From Kiritimatiellia bacterium (GTDB taxonomy: Bacteria > Verrucomicrobiota > Kiritimatiellia > JAQICX01): DNA of 45,599 bases. Numbering within the stretch: position 1 is the first letter of the stretch; the number at the start of each line of letters is the position of its first letter. The DNA lies in assembly GCA_027858345.1 (NCBI GenBank), contig JAQICX010000118.1, forward strand, positions 1 through 45,599, read 5' to 3'. The notes under the pieces are model-generated. The model ran no database searches and had not been told where the DNA came from. It worked only from the letters and a program-made list of their open reading frames with translations. This document shows, piece after piece, positions 8,023-16,505 of the stretch. The translations under genes were made by a program, and so were the position numbers.

Positions 8023-9096
8023 ATGGCAAAGAAAAAACCAATCAAAATTGGTATTGTTGGCTTAGGTCGAGCAGGGTGGGGAATGCACTGCAAAGAGTTG
8101 ACCGGCAGAGAAAACAAATTTGAAATAGTTGCGGGATGCGACCTTTTGAAACCTTTTAGAGACCGTTTTCAAGAAAAGTATCTAGATGCTAAAGTTTATA
8201 AAAACTACGAGGATATGCTTGCTGACCCTGAGATTGAAATGATTTCTGTTGCTTCAAGAACACCAGAGCATGTTGAACACGCAATTATGGCTATGAAAGC
8301 TGGTAAAATTGTTTTTCAGGAAAAACCAATTGCGGTGGACTATAAAGAAGCACAAAAGCTTGCTAAAGCTAAAGAAAAATATGATGCAGAACTTTATATA
8401 AGACATAATCGTCGTTTTGAAGCTATGTTCCAGCACATTAAGGAAATTATAGCATCGGGTAAGCTTGGTGATGTTTATGAAATCAAGTTGAGACGTAATG
8501 GTTATTCAAGACGTGATGACTGGCAGACTATCATTGAATGTGGTGGTGGACAGCTTCTTAATTGGGGGCCTCATATTGTTGACCATTCTTTGAGATTTCT
8601 AGATAGCCCTGTGGCGGAAATGTGGAGTGATCTTAACAAAATTGCTGCAGCAGGCGATGCTGAAGACCATGTTAAAATTGTTTTAAAGGGTGAAAACGGC
8701 AGAGTTGTTGATATGGAAATTAGTGGTGGTTCTGCAATTTCTGAACCTGAATATATTGTGTCAGGTCCCAAAGGTGGTCTTTCTGCTGGTGGTAATGAAA
8801 TTAAAATGAAATACTTGAGCCCTAAAAAAGAACTTAAAAAGCGTACTGCTAAAAAGAAAACATTGCTGGATGGTGGTTTTGGAACTCCTGATGATCTTAA
8901 GTGGATTGAAAAAACAATTCAGGTTAAACCTAAACTTAAAGTTGAGACTGACTCAATATGGGATTACCTATATGATTCTATCAGAAATGGTAAAGAATTC
9001 CCAATTACACTTGACGAAGCTCTTGAAGTTATGAAGGTTATTTCTGCTACAAGAAAAGGTACTAAGTTCAATACATATTGGGAAAAGAAAAAATAG
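8023..9096 (+). CDS. Gfo/Idh/MocA-family oxidoreductase in an operon with GH2
   Basis: 357-residue NAD(P)-dependent sugar dehydrogenase-like enzyme. The Rossmann motif is GIVGLGRAGWG (residues about 10-20) and the signature is FQEKPIAV near residue 105. The substrate domain has GGGQLLNWGPHIVDHSLRFL with the family's conserved His. Shorter than the Gfo/Idh protein at 3489 and not a recent duplicate of it by eye. A GAGGAG ribosome-binding site overlaps the end of the GH2 gene. The pairing suggests processing of the monosaccharide released by the glucuronidase. Many Lys residues near 270-290. Substrate unknown. Confidence 0.9.
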   Translation: MAKKKPIKIGIVGLGRAGWGMHCKELTGRENKFEIVAGCDLLKPFRDRFQEKYLDAKVYKNYEDMLADPEIEMISVASRTPEHVEHAIMAMKAGKIVFQEKPIAVDYKEAQKLAKAKEKYDAELYIRHNRRFEAMFQHIKEIIASGKLGDVYEIKLRRNGYSRRDDWQTIIECGGGQLLNWGPHIVDHSLRFLDSPVAEMWSDLNKIAAAGDAEDHVKIVLKGENGRVVDMEISGGSAISEPEYIVSGPKGGLSAGGNEIKMKYLSPKKELKKRTAKKKTLLDGGFGTPDDLKWIEKTIQVKPKLKVETDSIWDYLYDSIRNGKEFPITLDEALEVMKVISATRKGTKFNTYWEKKK

Positions 9097-9324
9097 AAAG
9101 TCCTGTTTTATTGTTTAATGAACGATGAAATTTTGAAAAAATGTGTTGCAAAATAAATTGTTTTTTTGAAAAACAACAAAATTCGTGTATGCAATCATCC
9201 TTTTTTAGATATATTATTACTTGTGTTAAAAGTTTGAAATATATGATAATCACCTAATATATAGCGGGTTAAATAGAATATAAATCAGTAATAATTAAAA
9301 AATCTAAAAAAAAGATAAAATACC
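9097..9324. other. AT-rich gap with no gene seen
   Basis: Between the Gfo/Idh stop and the pseudopilin promoter. It contains an AT-only-type hairpin at 9158-9176 (TTGTTTTT / AAAAACAA) with no convincing T-tract. No repeat family member and no ORF with coding character. Confidence 0.6.
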
Positions 9325-9353
9325 TTGACGATTTTTCATAAAAACTTTATAGT
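9325..9353 (+). promoter_or_regulatory. Sigma-70-type promoter for the pseudopilin
   Basis: -35 TTGACG (9325-9330), 17-bp spacer, -10 TATAGT (9348-9353). The start codon is at 9434, so the leader would be about 75 nt with AGAAAGG before the ATG. Confidence 0.65.
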
Positions 9354-9433
9354 ATAGGCACATATTATGAAATTATAGCTAAAATTTTTTAGTAAATAAA
9401 ACGTAACTAACAAACATTGAAGAAAGGTGTCAA

Positions 9434-10132
9434 ATGAATAAGACTCCAAATAAAAGTTGGAAACAAGGTTTTACTCTTGTTGAATTGCTAGTTGTTATCG
9501 CTATTATCGGTATTCTTGCCGGCATGTTGTTCCCTGCTATTCAAGGTGCAATTATAAAAGCTAATGCAACATCGACAGGAAATAACGGTAGTCAGATTTG
9601 GAAAGCTCTGTATGCAGACAATCTAGAGAGAGATCAAGTTGGAGATGCTTCTATCTGGCCAGAAGCAGCTGGTGATAACATTGAAACATCTGACGGAGAA
9701 CAGCCGTACTCAACATCAACAGAATATTTTGAAGCATGTGAAAGAGCAGGAGCTTTTGAAGGTATTTCAGCTTCTATTTTATCATCTTCAGGTCTTCAAG
9801 CTGCAAGAGGATGGACCAATGGTACAGATGAAGTAGATTTGGATGCTGGTAACGCTTGGTGTGTTGTTACACCTGATACTGATAGTAATCAAGAATTCCA
9901 ACCTGAAACACCAATTTTCTTTACAAAAAACTTTGATTCAGATAAAGGAACAACTCTACAGGACATTGAAGGATTTAATACACAAAAGCCATTTGGCACC
10001 AAATTAGGTGTTGTTATTACTTACGGTGGTTCTGTTAAAATAATCACATCAAAGCAGTTGAAGCGTGGAAAAATGCAGGATTACTTAAATCCTTTGAATA
10101 ATGAGCTTGAATACATTAGACCAGGAGAGTAA
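9434..10132 (+). CDS. Type II secretion/type IV pilin-like protein (GspG-type pseudopilin)
   Basis: 232-residue secreted protein with a class III prepilin leader. Processing by prepilin peptidase is expected at QG|FTLVELLVV (after residue 12), leaving Phe+1 and Glu+5. The hydrophobic helix FTLVELLVVIAIIGILAGMLFPAI follows, then a soluble acidic domain rich in Ser, Thr, Asp and Gly. This N-terminus is greatly expanded in Lentisphaerota/Verrucomicrobiota genomes, so the protein may be one of many paralogues rather than the core GspG. It is a stand-alone gene with its own promoter and a strong terminator, which suggests high expression. The C-terminus (residues about 170-232) has no recognised fold. 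Confidence 0.85.
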   Translation: MNKTPNKSWKQGFTLVELLVVIAIIGILAGMLFPAIQGAIIKANATSTGNNGSQIWKALYADNLERDQVGDASIWPEAAGDNIETSDGEQPYSTSTEYFEACERAGAFEGISASILSSSGLQAARGWTNGTDEVDLDAGNAWCVVTPDTDSNQEFQPETPIFFTKNFDSDKGTTLQDIEGFNTQKPFGTKLGVVITYGGSVKIITSKQLKRGKMQDYLNPLNNELEYIRPGE

Positions 10133-10159
10133 AAACATTAGGGTGATTAAGTTTATAAA

Positions 10160-10193
10160 ATGGAGTGGTTTTTAACCTCTCCATTTTTTTTTT
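10160..10193 (+). terminator. Rho-independent terminator of the pseudopilin gene
   Basis: ATGGAGTGG (10160-10168) pairs with CCTCTCCAT (10176-10184) with one mismatch and a 7-nt loop, followed by a run of about ten T. Confidence 0.88.
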
Positions 10194-10209
10194 GCATTAG
10201 TGATGGGGA

Positions 10210-10362
10210 GGCGGGGTGAAGCCCCCCGCCCTACAGTTGGCCTCTTTGAATGACAAGAGTGTCCTAAATTGCAGACACACACCTGTAGGGTCGGGGTCCT
10301 TGACCCCGCCTTGTGTTGAATTGCATATCCACGTATTGATGGTAGGGGTCCGTGACCCCGCC
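10210..10362. repeat. Three GTAG/CTAC hairpins of a G/C-rich REP subfamily before priA
   Basis: Hairpin 1: GGCGGGG / CCCCGCC (10210-10230) followed by CTACAG. Hairpin 2: GTAG (10285-10288), then CGGGGTC-CTT-GACCCCG (10292-10308). Hairpin 3: GTAG (10342-10345), then GGGGTC-CGT-GACCCC (10345-10359). The stems differ from those beside the RAYT gene, but hairpins 2 and 3 keep the GTC-N3-GAC core and all three keep the foot. The last ends 15 bp before the priA start. Confidence 0.82.
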
Positions 10363-10377
10363 AAAAAAAGAGATAAA

Positions 10378-12582
10378 ATGAAGATAGCGAAAGTAATTGT
10401 AACAATTTCATTGGATAAAGAGTTTGATTATCTTATTCCAGAGCGACTCGCTGACAAGTTATTTGTTGGTTCCCGCGTAAAGGTTCCTTTTGGAAAGAGG
10501 GATATCGATGGGTATGTTGTTGCAATTGATGAATTGAAATCAGAACCCAAGTTTCAGTTAAAAGAGATAAGAGACTTGACTGATGATCGTCCTTTTGTTT
10601 CTGAAAAGATTTTGGAATTAGCCCGCTGGATATCTTCATATTACTGTTCAACCGTTGAACAGGCCATCCGAGCTGTTCTGCCTGGGGCAATTCGAAAACA
10701 TGCAGTGAAGGCTAAAACAAAACTTTTTGCTGCATTGGTTGAGAATGCTGAGATGCCGGATAAGCTATCTGACAAACAACAACAAATTATTGAGTGCTTG
10801 AAAAAAAATAAAGGCATTTTCTTAAGTGATTTGGTTGAGAAGTTGTCTATCACAGTCTCACCTGTTAAGACATTGGAAAAGAAAGGTATTGTTTCTATTG
10901 TTCCCAAGGCAGATAGGCGAGATCCATTAGTAAACAGAAATTATCTAAAGACAGAGCCTCTTGAACTTATGGAATCTCAGCAAGAGGCGTTAGATCATCT
11001 ATGTGAGCAGATTGATTCTGAAAAGCCCAAACCTGTACTGGTTTATGGTGTGACAGGTAGTGGTAAGACGGAGGTCTATCTGCAGGCGATCTCACATGCA
11101 ATTTCAAAAGGCAAAGGTGCGATAGTGCTTGTTCCTGAAATTTCTCTTACTCCACAAACAGTTGAACGCTTTGTCTCCCGTTTTGGCAGAAGGATTGCAA
11201 TTTTACACAGTCATTTATCGGATGGTGAACGCTATGATGAGTGGCATCGAATTCATAAGGGAGAGTCGGATATCATAATAGGTGCAAGATCTGCAATTTT
11301 TGCTCCAGTTAATAATTTGGGTCTTATTGTTGTCGATGAGGAACATGAACCAAGCTATAAGCAGGATGAAGCACCTCGATATAATGCTAGAGATGTTGCT
11401 GTTATGCGTGGGCAGATGGAAGGTGCAGCTGTATGTCTGGGGTCGGCAACTCCAGCTATTGAATCATGGTGGAATGCCAAAAATGGTAAGTATGTGTTGG
11501 CAACACTGCCTATTAGGGCTGATGCTAAAAAAATGCCGAGAGTGGATATTGTTGATTTAAAAATTGAAGCTAAAAACCCTGGTCAGAAAACTGTTTTTTC
11601 CAAGCAGCTTGTTGATGCAATGGGAGATCGTCTTAGAAAAAGTGAGCAGATAATTCTGTTTTTGAATAGAAGAGGATTTTCAACATCTTTGACTTGCCCT
11701 TCGTGTGGATATGTTTCAGAGTGTGAAGATTGCAGCATATCTCATACCTATCATAGAGCAACTGATGAATTGATTTGCCATATATGTGGTGATGTGAAAA
11801 AAGTGCCCAAAACATGCCCGGGGTGTGATTTGTTGGATTTTAAATATGCAGGCATTGGTACGCAGCGAATTGAAGAAATTGTACAGAAAATTTTTCCAAA
11901 GGCAAACATTCAGAGAATGGATGCAGATGTTACACGCAAGAAGACAGCATATGAGGATATTCTTGGACGATTTAAAGCTGGTGAAATTGATATACTAATT
12001 GGAACTCAAATGATTGCAAAAGGTCTTCATTTTCCGAGGGTAACACTTGTCGGGGTTATCTATGCAGATCAGAGTTTGAACATACCTGACTTTAGATCAG
12101 GTGAAAGAACGTATCAATTATTGTCTCAAGTTGCAGGTCGTGCAGGTCGTGGTGATATTCTTGGCGATGTTTATATACAGACTTTTAACCCTTTTCATCC
12201 AGCCATACAGATGACTCGTAATACAGATTTCAGTGGGTTTTGCGATCAGGAAATTGAGTTTCGTAGAGAGTTGTTATATCCACCATTTTCAAGACTTATA
12301 TGCGTAACTTTTAAGGGTGCATCTGAAGATTTGGTCGCTTTTTGTACAACAACATTTGCCACAAAACTTTTGAGTGCATTTGATAATGATTATGTTATAA
12401 TATCTGATCCGATTCCTGCTCCTTTGGCAAAGGCAAAAGGTATGTATAGATATCAGGTGATAATTAGGGCGACGAAAGGTTTTGCTTTGGTAAAGAAAAC
12501 GATGCTGAATATTCTAGGAGAGTTTGACACAGGGAAAGATGTTGATTGCATAATTGATGTTGATGCAATGAATATTCGTTAA
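10378..12582 (+). CDS. priA: Primosomal protein N' (PriA), replication restart helicase
   Basis: 734-residue 3'-to-5' superfamily 2 helicase that reloads the replisome at stalled forks. N-terminal DNA-binding domain about 1-180. Walker A is VTGSGKTE near residue 225; the DEEH box is VVDEEHEPSYKQ near 318. A zinc-binding region with paired cysteines (CPSCGYVSECEDC, CHICG, CPGC) spans about 440-483, and the helicase C-terminal motif GTQMIAKGLHFP is near 542. An in-frame start 162 bp upstream was rejected because it translates REP hairpins; MKIAKVIVTISLDKEFDY is the family N-terminus. Weak ribosome-binding site AAAGAG. Confidence 0.97.
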   Translation: MKIAKVIVTISLDKEFDYLIPERLADKLFVGSRVKVPFGKRDIDGYVVAIDELKSEPKFQLKEIRDLTDDRPFVSEKILELARWISSYYCSTVEQAIRAVLPGAIRKHAVKAKTKLFAALVENAEMPDKLSDKQQQIIECLKKNKGIFLSDLVEKLSITVSPVKTLEKKGIVSIVPKADRRDPLVNRNYLKTEPLELMESQQEALDHLCEQIDSEKPKPVLVYGVTGSGKTEVYLQAISHAISKGKGAIVLVPEISLTPQTVERFVSRFGRRIAILHSHLSDGERYDEWHRIHKGESDIIIGARSAIFAPVNNLGLIVVDEEHEPSYKQDEAPRYNARDVAVMRGQMEGAAVCLGSATPAIESWWNAKNGKYVLATLPIRADAKKMPRVDIVDLKIEAKNPGQKTVFSKQLVDAMGDRLRKSEQIILFLNRRGFSTSLTCPSCGYVSECEDCSISHTYHRATDELICHICGDVKKVPKTCPGCDLLDFKYAGIGTQRIEEIVQKIFPKANIQRMDADVTRKKTAYEDILGRFKAGEIDILIGTQMIAKGLHFPRVTLVGVIYADQSLNIPDFRSGERTYQLLSQVAGRAGRGDILGDVYIQTFNPFHPAIQMTRNTDFSGFCDQEIEFRRELLYPPFSRLICVTFKGASEDLVAFCTTTFATKLLSAFDNDYVIISDPIPAPLAKAKGMYRYQVIIRATKGFALVKKTMLNILGEFDTGKDVDCIIDVDAMNIR

Positions 12583-12608
12583 TATTTAGAAATATTTATA
12601 AATAAGAT

Positions 12609-13031
12609 ATGTTTGAGAATTATATGAAGTATAAAAATGAGTTTTGTGACAAAAGAGCCAAGGTTCTTAAGAAGCTACTAGCTGAAGGAATGTCAGAAAA
12701 GCAGATTGTTGATTGTTTTCAATATTCATCAATATCCAAAAAAGAACCAGATTTCTGCATATTATTTGGTTGTGGAGAAGTATGTCACAGCCTTCCTCGT
12801 GAAAAACTGAATTGCTTTGGCTGTTACTGTCCATATTTTGAGATGGAAGTATGGAATGATGGTGAGAGGGATATTATAGGTCGATGTGCTATATGTTCTG
12901 AATATATGACAATATTTACTACACCAATGGGTGAGCATCTTTTGGATTGCACAAACTGCTGGTTCCCTCACTCTGAGGAAGAGGTGCTGAAAAACTTGAG
13001 GTCTGTGAAAAAGATGATGCGGAAGGTTTAG
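12609..13031 (+). CDS. Cysteine-rich small-domain protein, probable metal binding
   Basis: 140-residue protein with 12 cysteines. The pattern CFGCYCPYFEMEVW followed later by LDCTNCWFPHSEEEV resembles the Cys-rich small domain Pfam family (PF04071, listed as zf-like), whose members probably bind metal through such Cys/His clusters. The N-terminal 45 residues are helical and charged and are not part of that domain. No export signal. It follows priA by 26 bp and may be read from the same transcript. There is no clear ribosome-binding site; an internal ATG six codons in is possible. Function unknown. Confidence 0.7.
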   Translation: MFENYMKYKNEFCDKRAKVLKKLLAEGMSEKQIVDCFQYSSISKKEPDFCILFGCGEVCHSLPREKLNCFGCYCPYFEMEVWNDGERDIIGRCAICSEYMTIFTTPMGEHLLDCTNCWFPHSEEEVLKNLRSVKKMMRKV

Positions 13032-13089
13032 GGTAAATATTAGCATTACACCACGATTGTTGTTAATAGTTTAGGTTAGGGAAGTAATA

Positions 13090-13620
13090 ATGAAAAATAT
13101 AAAAATAATAGTTGGTAGTGTAAGAACGGAACGACTTGGAAGAAAAATTGCTGATTGGATTCTAAAAGAGGCTCAAACAGTTAATGGTGCTGATTTCTCT
13201 ATTGTTGATTTGAAAGATGTTAACCTTCCTTTTATGGATGAACCTTTGCCTCCAATGATGCTTGATGAATATACTAAAGAGCATACAAAAAAATGGAGTG
13301 AAGTTATTTCAACTGCTGATGGCTTGATATTGATAGCACCAGAATATAATCATGGATATTCTCCCGTTCTAAAGAATGCATTAGATTTTCTATACAAAGA
13401 GTGGAATGAAAAGCCTGTTGGAATTGTTGCATATGGTGGTGGTGCACCAATGAATTCTGTTAAGCAGCTTAAAGAAGTTTTGGAGACTCTTAAAATGAAT
13501 GTTTTAAGCGAACAGGTTTGTATAGATAGAGTTTTTGAAGCAATTGATGAAAATGGCGATGTTAAGTCAGAAAACATACGTGGCGACGTAGGCAAGCTTT
13601 TGGAAGTCCTTGCGAGCTAG
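13090..13620 (+). CDS. NAD(P)H-dependent FMN reductase family protein
   Basis: 176-residue flavodoxin-fold reductase (NADPH-dependent FMN reductase/azoreductase type). The FMN phosphate-binding loop is IIVGSVRTERLGR at the N-terminus, and the second family motif is APEYNHGYSPVLKNALDFL near residue 85-103. The GIVAYGGGAPMNSVKQLK stretch is also typical. Length is normal. The start has AGGGAAG upstream. Role is probably flavin or quinone reduction; the natural substrate cannot be told from sequence. Its stop lies 4 bp before a hexamer repeat array. Confidence 0.9.
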   Translation: MKNIKIIVGSVRTERLGRKIADWILKEAQTVNGADFSIVDLKDVNLPFMDEPLPPMMLDEYTKEHTKKWSEVISTADGLILIAPEYNHGYSPVLKNALDFLYKEWNEKPVGIVAYGGGAPMNSVKQLKEVLETLKMNVLSEQVCIDRVFEAIDENGDVKSENIRGDVGKLLEVLAS

Positions 13621-13624
13621 CCAA

Positions 13625-13798
13625 ACTAAGATAAAGGTTAAGATTAAGGTTAAGGGAGGAATAGCTCCGCAGGTATTTGTTAAGATTGCGGAACCCCTCA
13701 GTCGAGCAAGCTCGACAGCTCCCCTGGAAGGGGAGCAGCTTTGGCGGACAATGGTTGAATTGCTGTTTCACACCTGTAGCGGCGGGCGTTGACCGACG
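13625..13798. repeat. Composite intergenic repeat: hexamers, two hairpins, degenerate REP
   Basis: In order: five hexamers of form nnTAAG or nnAAAG (13625-13654); GGAATAGCTCCGCAGG (also near 22431); hairpin GTCGAG-CAAG-CTCGAC (13701-13716); hairpin GCTCCCC / GGGGAGC (13718-13736) ending GCTTTGGCGGAC (also at 43616-43627); and GTAG (13776-13779) with a degenerate GGCGGGC-GTT-GACCGAC hairpin. Every part has a relative elsewhere in the window. No ORF of coding character. Confidence 0.8.
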
Positions 13799-13921
13799 AA
13801 AGGGCGGTGTTTTCACGACCTTTTAGATTGTTAATTGCTGTTGTTTTTTCTGTGGTAAAACTAAAAGTTTACGTGCATAAAATTGTGAATGAAGGTTTGT
13901 AGTACGGATTAAGAAAAGATG

Positions 13922-13951
13922 CTTAACCTTAACCTGTTGGCGGGAGCCAAC
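13922..13951. repeat. CTTAAC hexamer pair plus GGC/GCC hairpin at the recD2 3' end
   Basis: Two CTTAAC hexamers, then GTTGGC-GGGA-GCCAAC (13936-13951). It belongs to the GGC-gga-GCC hairpin family also seen at 22368, 22408 and 41028. It lies immediately downstream of the recD2 stop and may act as a weak terminator. Confidence 0.65.
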
Positions 13952-13954
13952 TAT

Positions 13955-16180
13955 TTATTGGAAGGTGTTTTTTGTGATGATGGTTGCGAGGTCTTTGGGT
14001 GACATTGAGAGCCAACGTTTTAGTGTGGTGATTCTTTGGCTGACATCATTTCGGCTGATTGCAATATTCAGTCCTTTCTGGTTTCCTACAAGAACCACTA
14101 ATTTTTTTCCACGTGTTACAGCTGTATAGAACAGGTTTCTCTGCAGCATTATATAGTGTTGGGTATGAATCGGAATAACCACGCATGGAAATTCACTGCC
14201 TTGGCTTTTGTGTATTGTAAATGCGTAGCAGGGTTCTATTTCATCAAGCTCATAAAAACTGTATATTAATTTTCTTCCATCAAAGTCGACAGTGACTTCA
14301 TTTTCTATGTTATCTATTTTTATAATTCTGCCAATGTCGCCATTATATACGTCTTTATCGTAGTTGTTTTGAAGCTGCATGATTTTGTCGTTGATGCGAT
14401 AAAAGAAACCAAACTTTTCAATTTGAACTTTAGATGGGTTTAGTATGTCTTGCAAGGTCATATTGATGTTTTGACTTCCAAGAATTCCGCGTCTCATTGG
14501 AGTCAGAACCTGTATGTCTGAAATTGGATTGACACCAAATTTTTGAGGAATATTTTTTGAAACCATCTGCTGGATGATTTGCAGTGCTTTTTCAGGTTCT
14601 TCAGCTTCAATGAAATAGAAGTCTGATTCTTTGTCTTTTGAACCGGCAGCAAGTTTTTTCCCTTTATGTATGTTGTGAGCATTCACAACAATATCGCTGT
14701 TAGCTGCTTGTCTGAAGATTTCGTTGAGTTTGCATGTTGGAATATTGTGAGATTCAATCATGTCTTTTAAGACAGTTCCGGGTCCAACAGATGGCAGTTG
14801 GTCAACATCGCCCACAAAGATTACGGCAGCATGTCTTGGAAATGCCTGCAGTAGATTATGTGCCAGTGATATATCCAGCATACTTGATTCATCGATTATA
14901 AAAATATCCCCCTCAAGCGGTGAGTTCTGGTTCTTTTTGAATCCTCCCGCATGAGGATCAAACTCAAGAAGTCGATGAATTGTTTTTGCCGGATGTCCAG
15001 TTGTTTCGGACATTCTTTTGGCGGCTCTTCCCGTTGGTGCAGCAAGGATGACTTTTAGCTTTTTTGCCTGTAAAATTTTAATGATTCCATTAACAATTGT
15101 TGTTTTACCTACGCCGGGTCCACCAGTGATAATCATTAGCTTGTTTTCAATTGCCATTTCAATTGAAATTTTTTGTTGTGCTGCAAATGTGAGGCCAGTT
15201 TTTTCTTCACACCAGGCAATTGCTTTTTCGATATCAATTTTGGGGCATGGGTGTTTAGTTTTCTGCAAGTCATGGAGGATATATGCACTTTGAAGTTCGG
15301 CATTGTATAGTTTGGTGAGATATATTAAAGGTTCTATGGATATTTCGGGTATGATTTTTGATGTCAGGCGTTTGGTATTTACTCCGTAGTCAATTGCATT
15401 ATTTATGATGTCTTCTGGAATATCTAGTATTTCCTGTGCTTTTTCAAGAAGGGTAGGTCGTGGTGTAGCACAGTGTCCTTCTGTTGTGATTTCAAGAAGA
15501 ACATGTTCTACTCCAGCTCGGGCACGCAAATCACTATCTTTTTCAATACCAATTTTGTCTGCAATTTTGTCTGCAATTTTGAAGCCAATGCCACGAATGT
15601 CGCGAGCCAGGCAGTAGGGGTCTCTCTGAACTTTTTGAATTGCACTATCGCCATATATTTTGTAGATTCGAAAAGCTCTTGATGTTCCTGCACCATTGGC
15701 AATGAGAAAGCCCATAATTGCCCTGATTGCTTTGTTTTCATTCCAGCTTTCTTTTATGAGCAGTCGTCTTTTTTTGCCGATGCCTTCAACTTCTTCAAGT
15801 TTAGCGGAGTTACACTCCATGATGTCATAGACGTCTTTACCAAAGTGTTCTACCAGTCGTTCCGCATATTTGGGACCAATACCTTTAATGAGTCCTGAAG
15901 AAAGAAATTTTTCAATTCCCTTCAGACTGCTTGGAGGCGTATTTTTTATGTGATCTGCCTTAAATTGTCGGCCATGCTGCTTGTCTACAATCCAGTCGCC
16001 AGTGGCTGATATGAATTCGCCAGCAACAATTGCAGGCAGTTTGCCTATGACGGTAACCAGTTCTCTATGTCCTCGGACTTTTGCACGCAGCACACAGAAT
16101 CCACTCTCTTCGCTGTGGAAGGTTACTCTCTCTACAGATCCTTCAATTTGATCTTCTGGTTTTTTAAAATATTTAGCCAT
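13955..16180 (-). CDS. recD2: ATP-dependent RecD2-type DNA helicase
   Basis: 741-residue 5'-to-3' superfamily 1B helicase, the stand-alone RecD2 type found in bacteria with or without RecBCD. N-terminal OB-like region about 1-80, then helix-hairpin-helix segments (LIKGIGPKYAERLV near 97-110, EEVEGIGKKRR near 129-139, IRGIGFKIADKIA near 195-208). Walker A is ITGGPGVGKTTI at 351-362; Walker B is FIIDESSMLD near 427-436; the C-terminal SH3/UvrD-like part has TIHKSQGSEFP. KIADKIAD comes from a 12-bp tandem duplication (about 15557-15580). No Shine-Dalgarno site is visible: a heptamer repeat array sits where it should be (16186-16220). Confidence 0.95.
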   Translation of the reverse strand: MAKYFKKPEDQIEGSVERVTFHSEESGFCVLRAKVRGHRELVTVIGKLPAIVAGEFISATGDWIVDKQHGRQFKADHIKNTPPSSLKGIEKFLSSGLIKGIGPKYAERLVEHFGKDVYDIMECNSAKLEEVEGIGKKRRLLIKESWNENKAIRAIMGFLIANGAGTSRAFRIYKIYGDSAIQKVQRDPYCLARDIRGIGFKIADKIADKIGIEKDSDLRARAGVEHVLLEITTEGHCATPRPTLLEKAQEILDIPEDIINNAIDYGVNTKRLTSKIIPEISIEPLIYLTKLYNAELQSAYILHDLQKTKHPCPKIDIEKAIAWCEEKTGLTFAAQQKISIEMAIENKLMIITGGPGVGKTTIVNGIIKILQAKKLKVILAAPTGRAAKRMSETTGHPAKTIHRLLEFDPHAGGFKKNQNSPLEGDIFIIDESSMLDISLAHNLLQAFPRHAAVIFVGDVDQLPSVGPGTVLKDMIESHNIPTCKLNEIFRQAANSDIVVNAHNIHKGKKLAAGSKDKESDFYFIEAEEPEKALQIIQQMVSKNIPQKFGVNPISDIQVLTPMRRGILGSQNINMTLQDILNPSKVQIEKFGFFYRINDKIMQLQNNYDKDVYNGDIGRIIKIDNIENEVTVDFDGRKLIYSFYELDEIEPCYAFTIHKSQGSEFPCVVIPIHTQHYIMLQRNLFYTAVTRGKKLVVLVGNQKGLNIAISRNDVSQRITTLKRWLSMSPKDLATIITKNTFQ

Positions 16181-16185
16181 AATGG

Positions 16186-16220
16186 TTGATAGTTGATAGT
16201 TAATAGTTAATAGTTAAGAC
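16186..16220. repeat. Heptamer repeat cluster in the recD2 leader
   Basis: TTGATAG, TTGATAG, TTAATAG, TTAATAG and TTAAGAC in strict 7-nt register, starting 5 bp upstream of the recD2 ATG (recD2 is on the minus strand). The cluster replaces any ribosome-binding site. Confidence 0.85.
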
Positions 16221-16230
16221 ACTACCGTGA

Positions 16231-16254
16231 GTAGGTAAAGAGCTACGCTCTTTA
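16231..16254. repeat. GTAG hairpin with 8-bp A/T-rich stem
   Basis: GTAG (16231-16234), one base, then TAAAGAGC-TAC-GCTCTTTA (16236-16254). It has the same design as the RAYT-flanking repeats (foot, 8-bp stem, 3-nt loop) with a different stem sequence. Confidence 0.72.
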
Positions 16255-16301
16255 TTGTTTTCCTAGGGCGTTGCCAATCATGGCTCCACGGGGGCAAGCC
16301 C

Positions 16302-16394
16302 CGAGGTGACCCAAACCAGCGTGAACACCTGCATCACCTAAACTCCTCCCCGGCTGGCTTTGCTAGTCCCGCAAGGCGGGAGGAGGTCACCTCG
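16302..16394. repeat. 93-bp element bounded by perfect 10-bp inverted repeats
   Basis: CGAGGTGACC (16302-16311) and GGTCACCTCG (16385-16394) bracket a 73-bp core with CACCTAAACTCCTCCC and the hairpin CCCGC-AAG-GCGGG (16368-16380). A relative in opposite orientation lies near 22563-22600 (GCGAGGTAACC ... GGGAGGAG ... TGGGTGA). The rest of the gap 16255-16477 holds no gene. Confidence 0.7.
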
Positions 16395-16477
16395 CCTGTG
16401 GGAGGGGGATTTGTTCAAAATTCGACGTTCCGTGCTTCGCTTTGCTTTGCAGGACGCAGTGGATGTTCAAAAGTTTT

Positions 16478-16505
16478 GAATTTTTAATTATTAATTTTTA
16501 ATTGA
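16478..16505. repeat. Heptamer cluster overlapping the DUF1893 stop codon
   Basis: GAATTTT, TAATTAT, TAATTTT and TAATTGA in 7-nt register. On the minus strand the last codons and stop of the DUF1893 gene (16491-16493) are made from this repeat. Confidence 0.75.

Noticed and set aside
9158-9176. Hairpin after the Gfo/Idh gene as a terminator
   Set aside because: A/T-only stem and no clear T-run after it.
10216-10377. Upstream in-frame extension of priA
   Set aside because: It translates three REP hairpins; the PriA family N-terminus begins at 10378.
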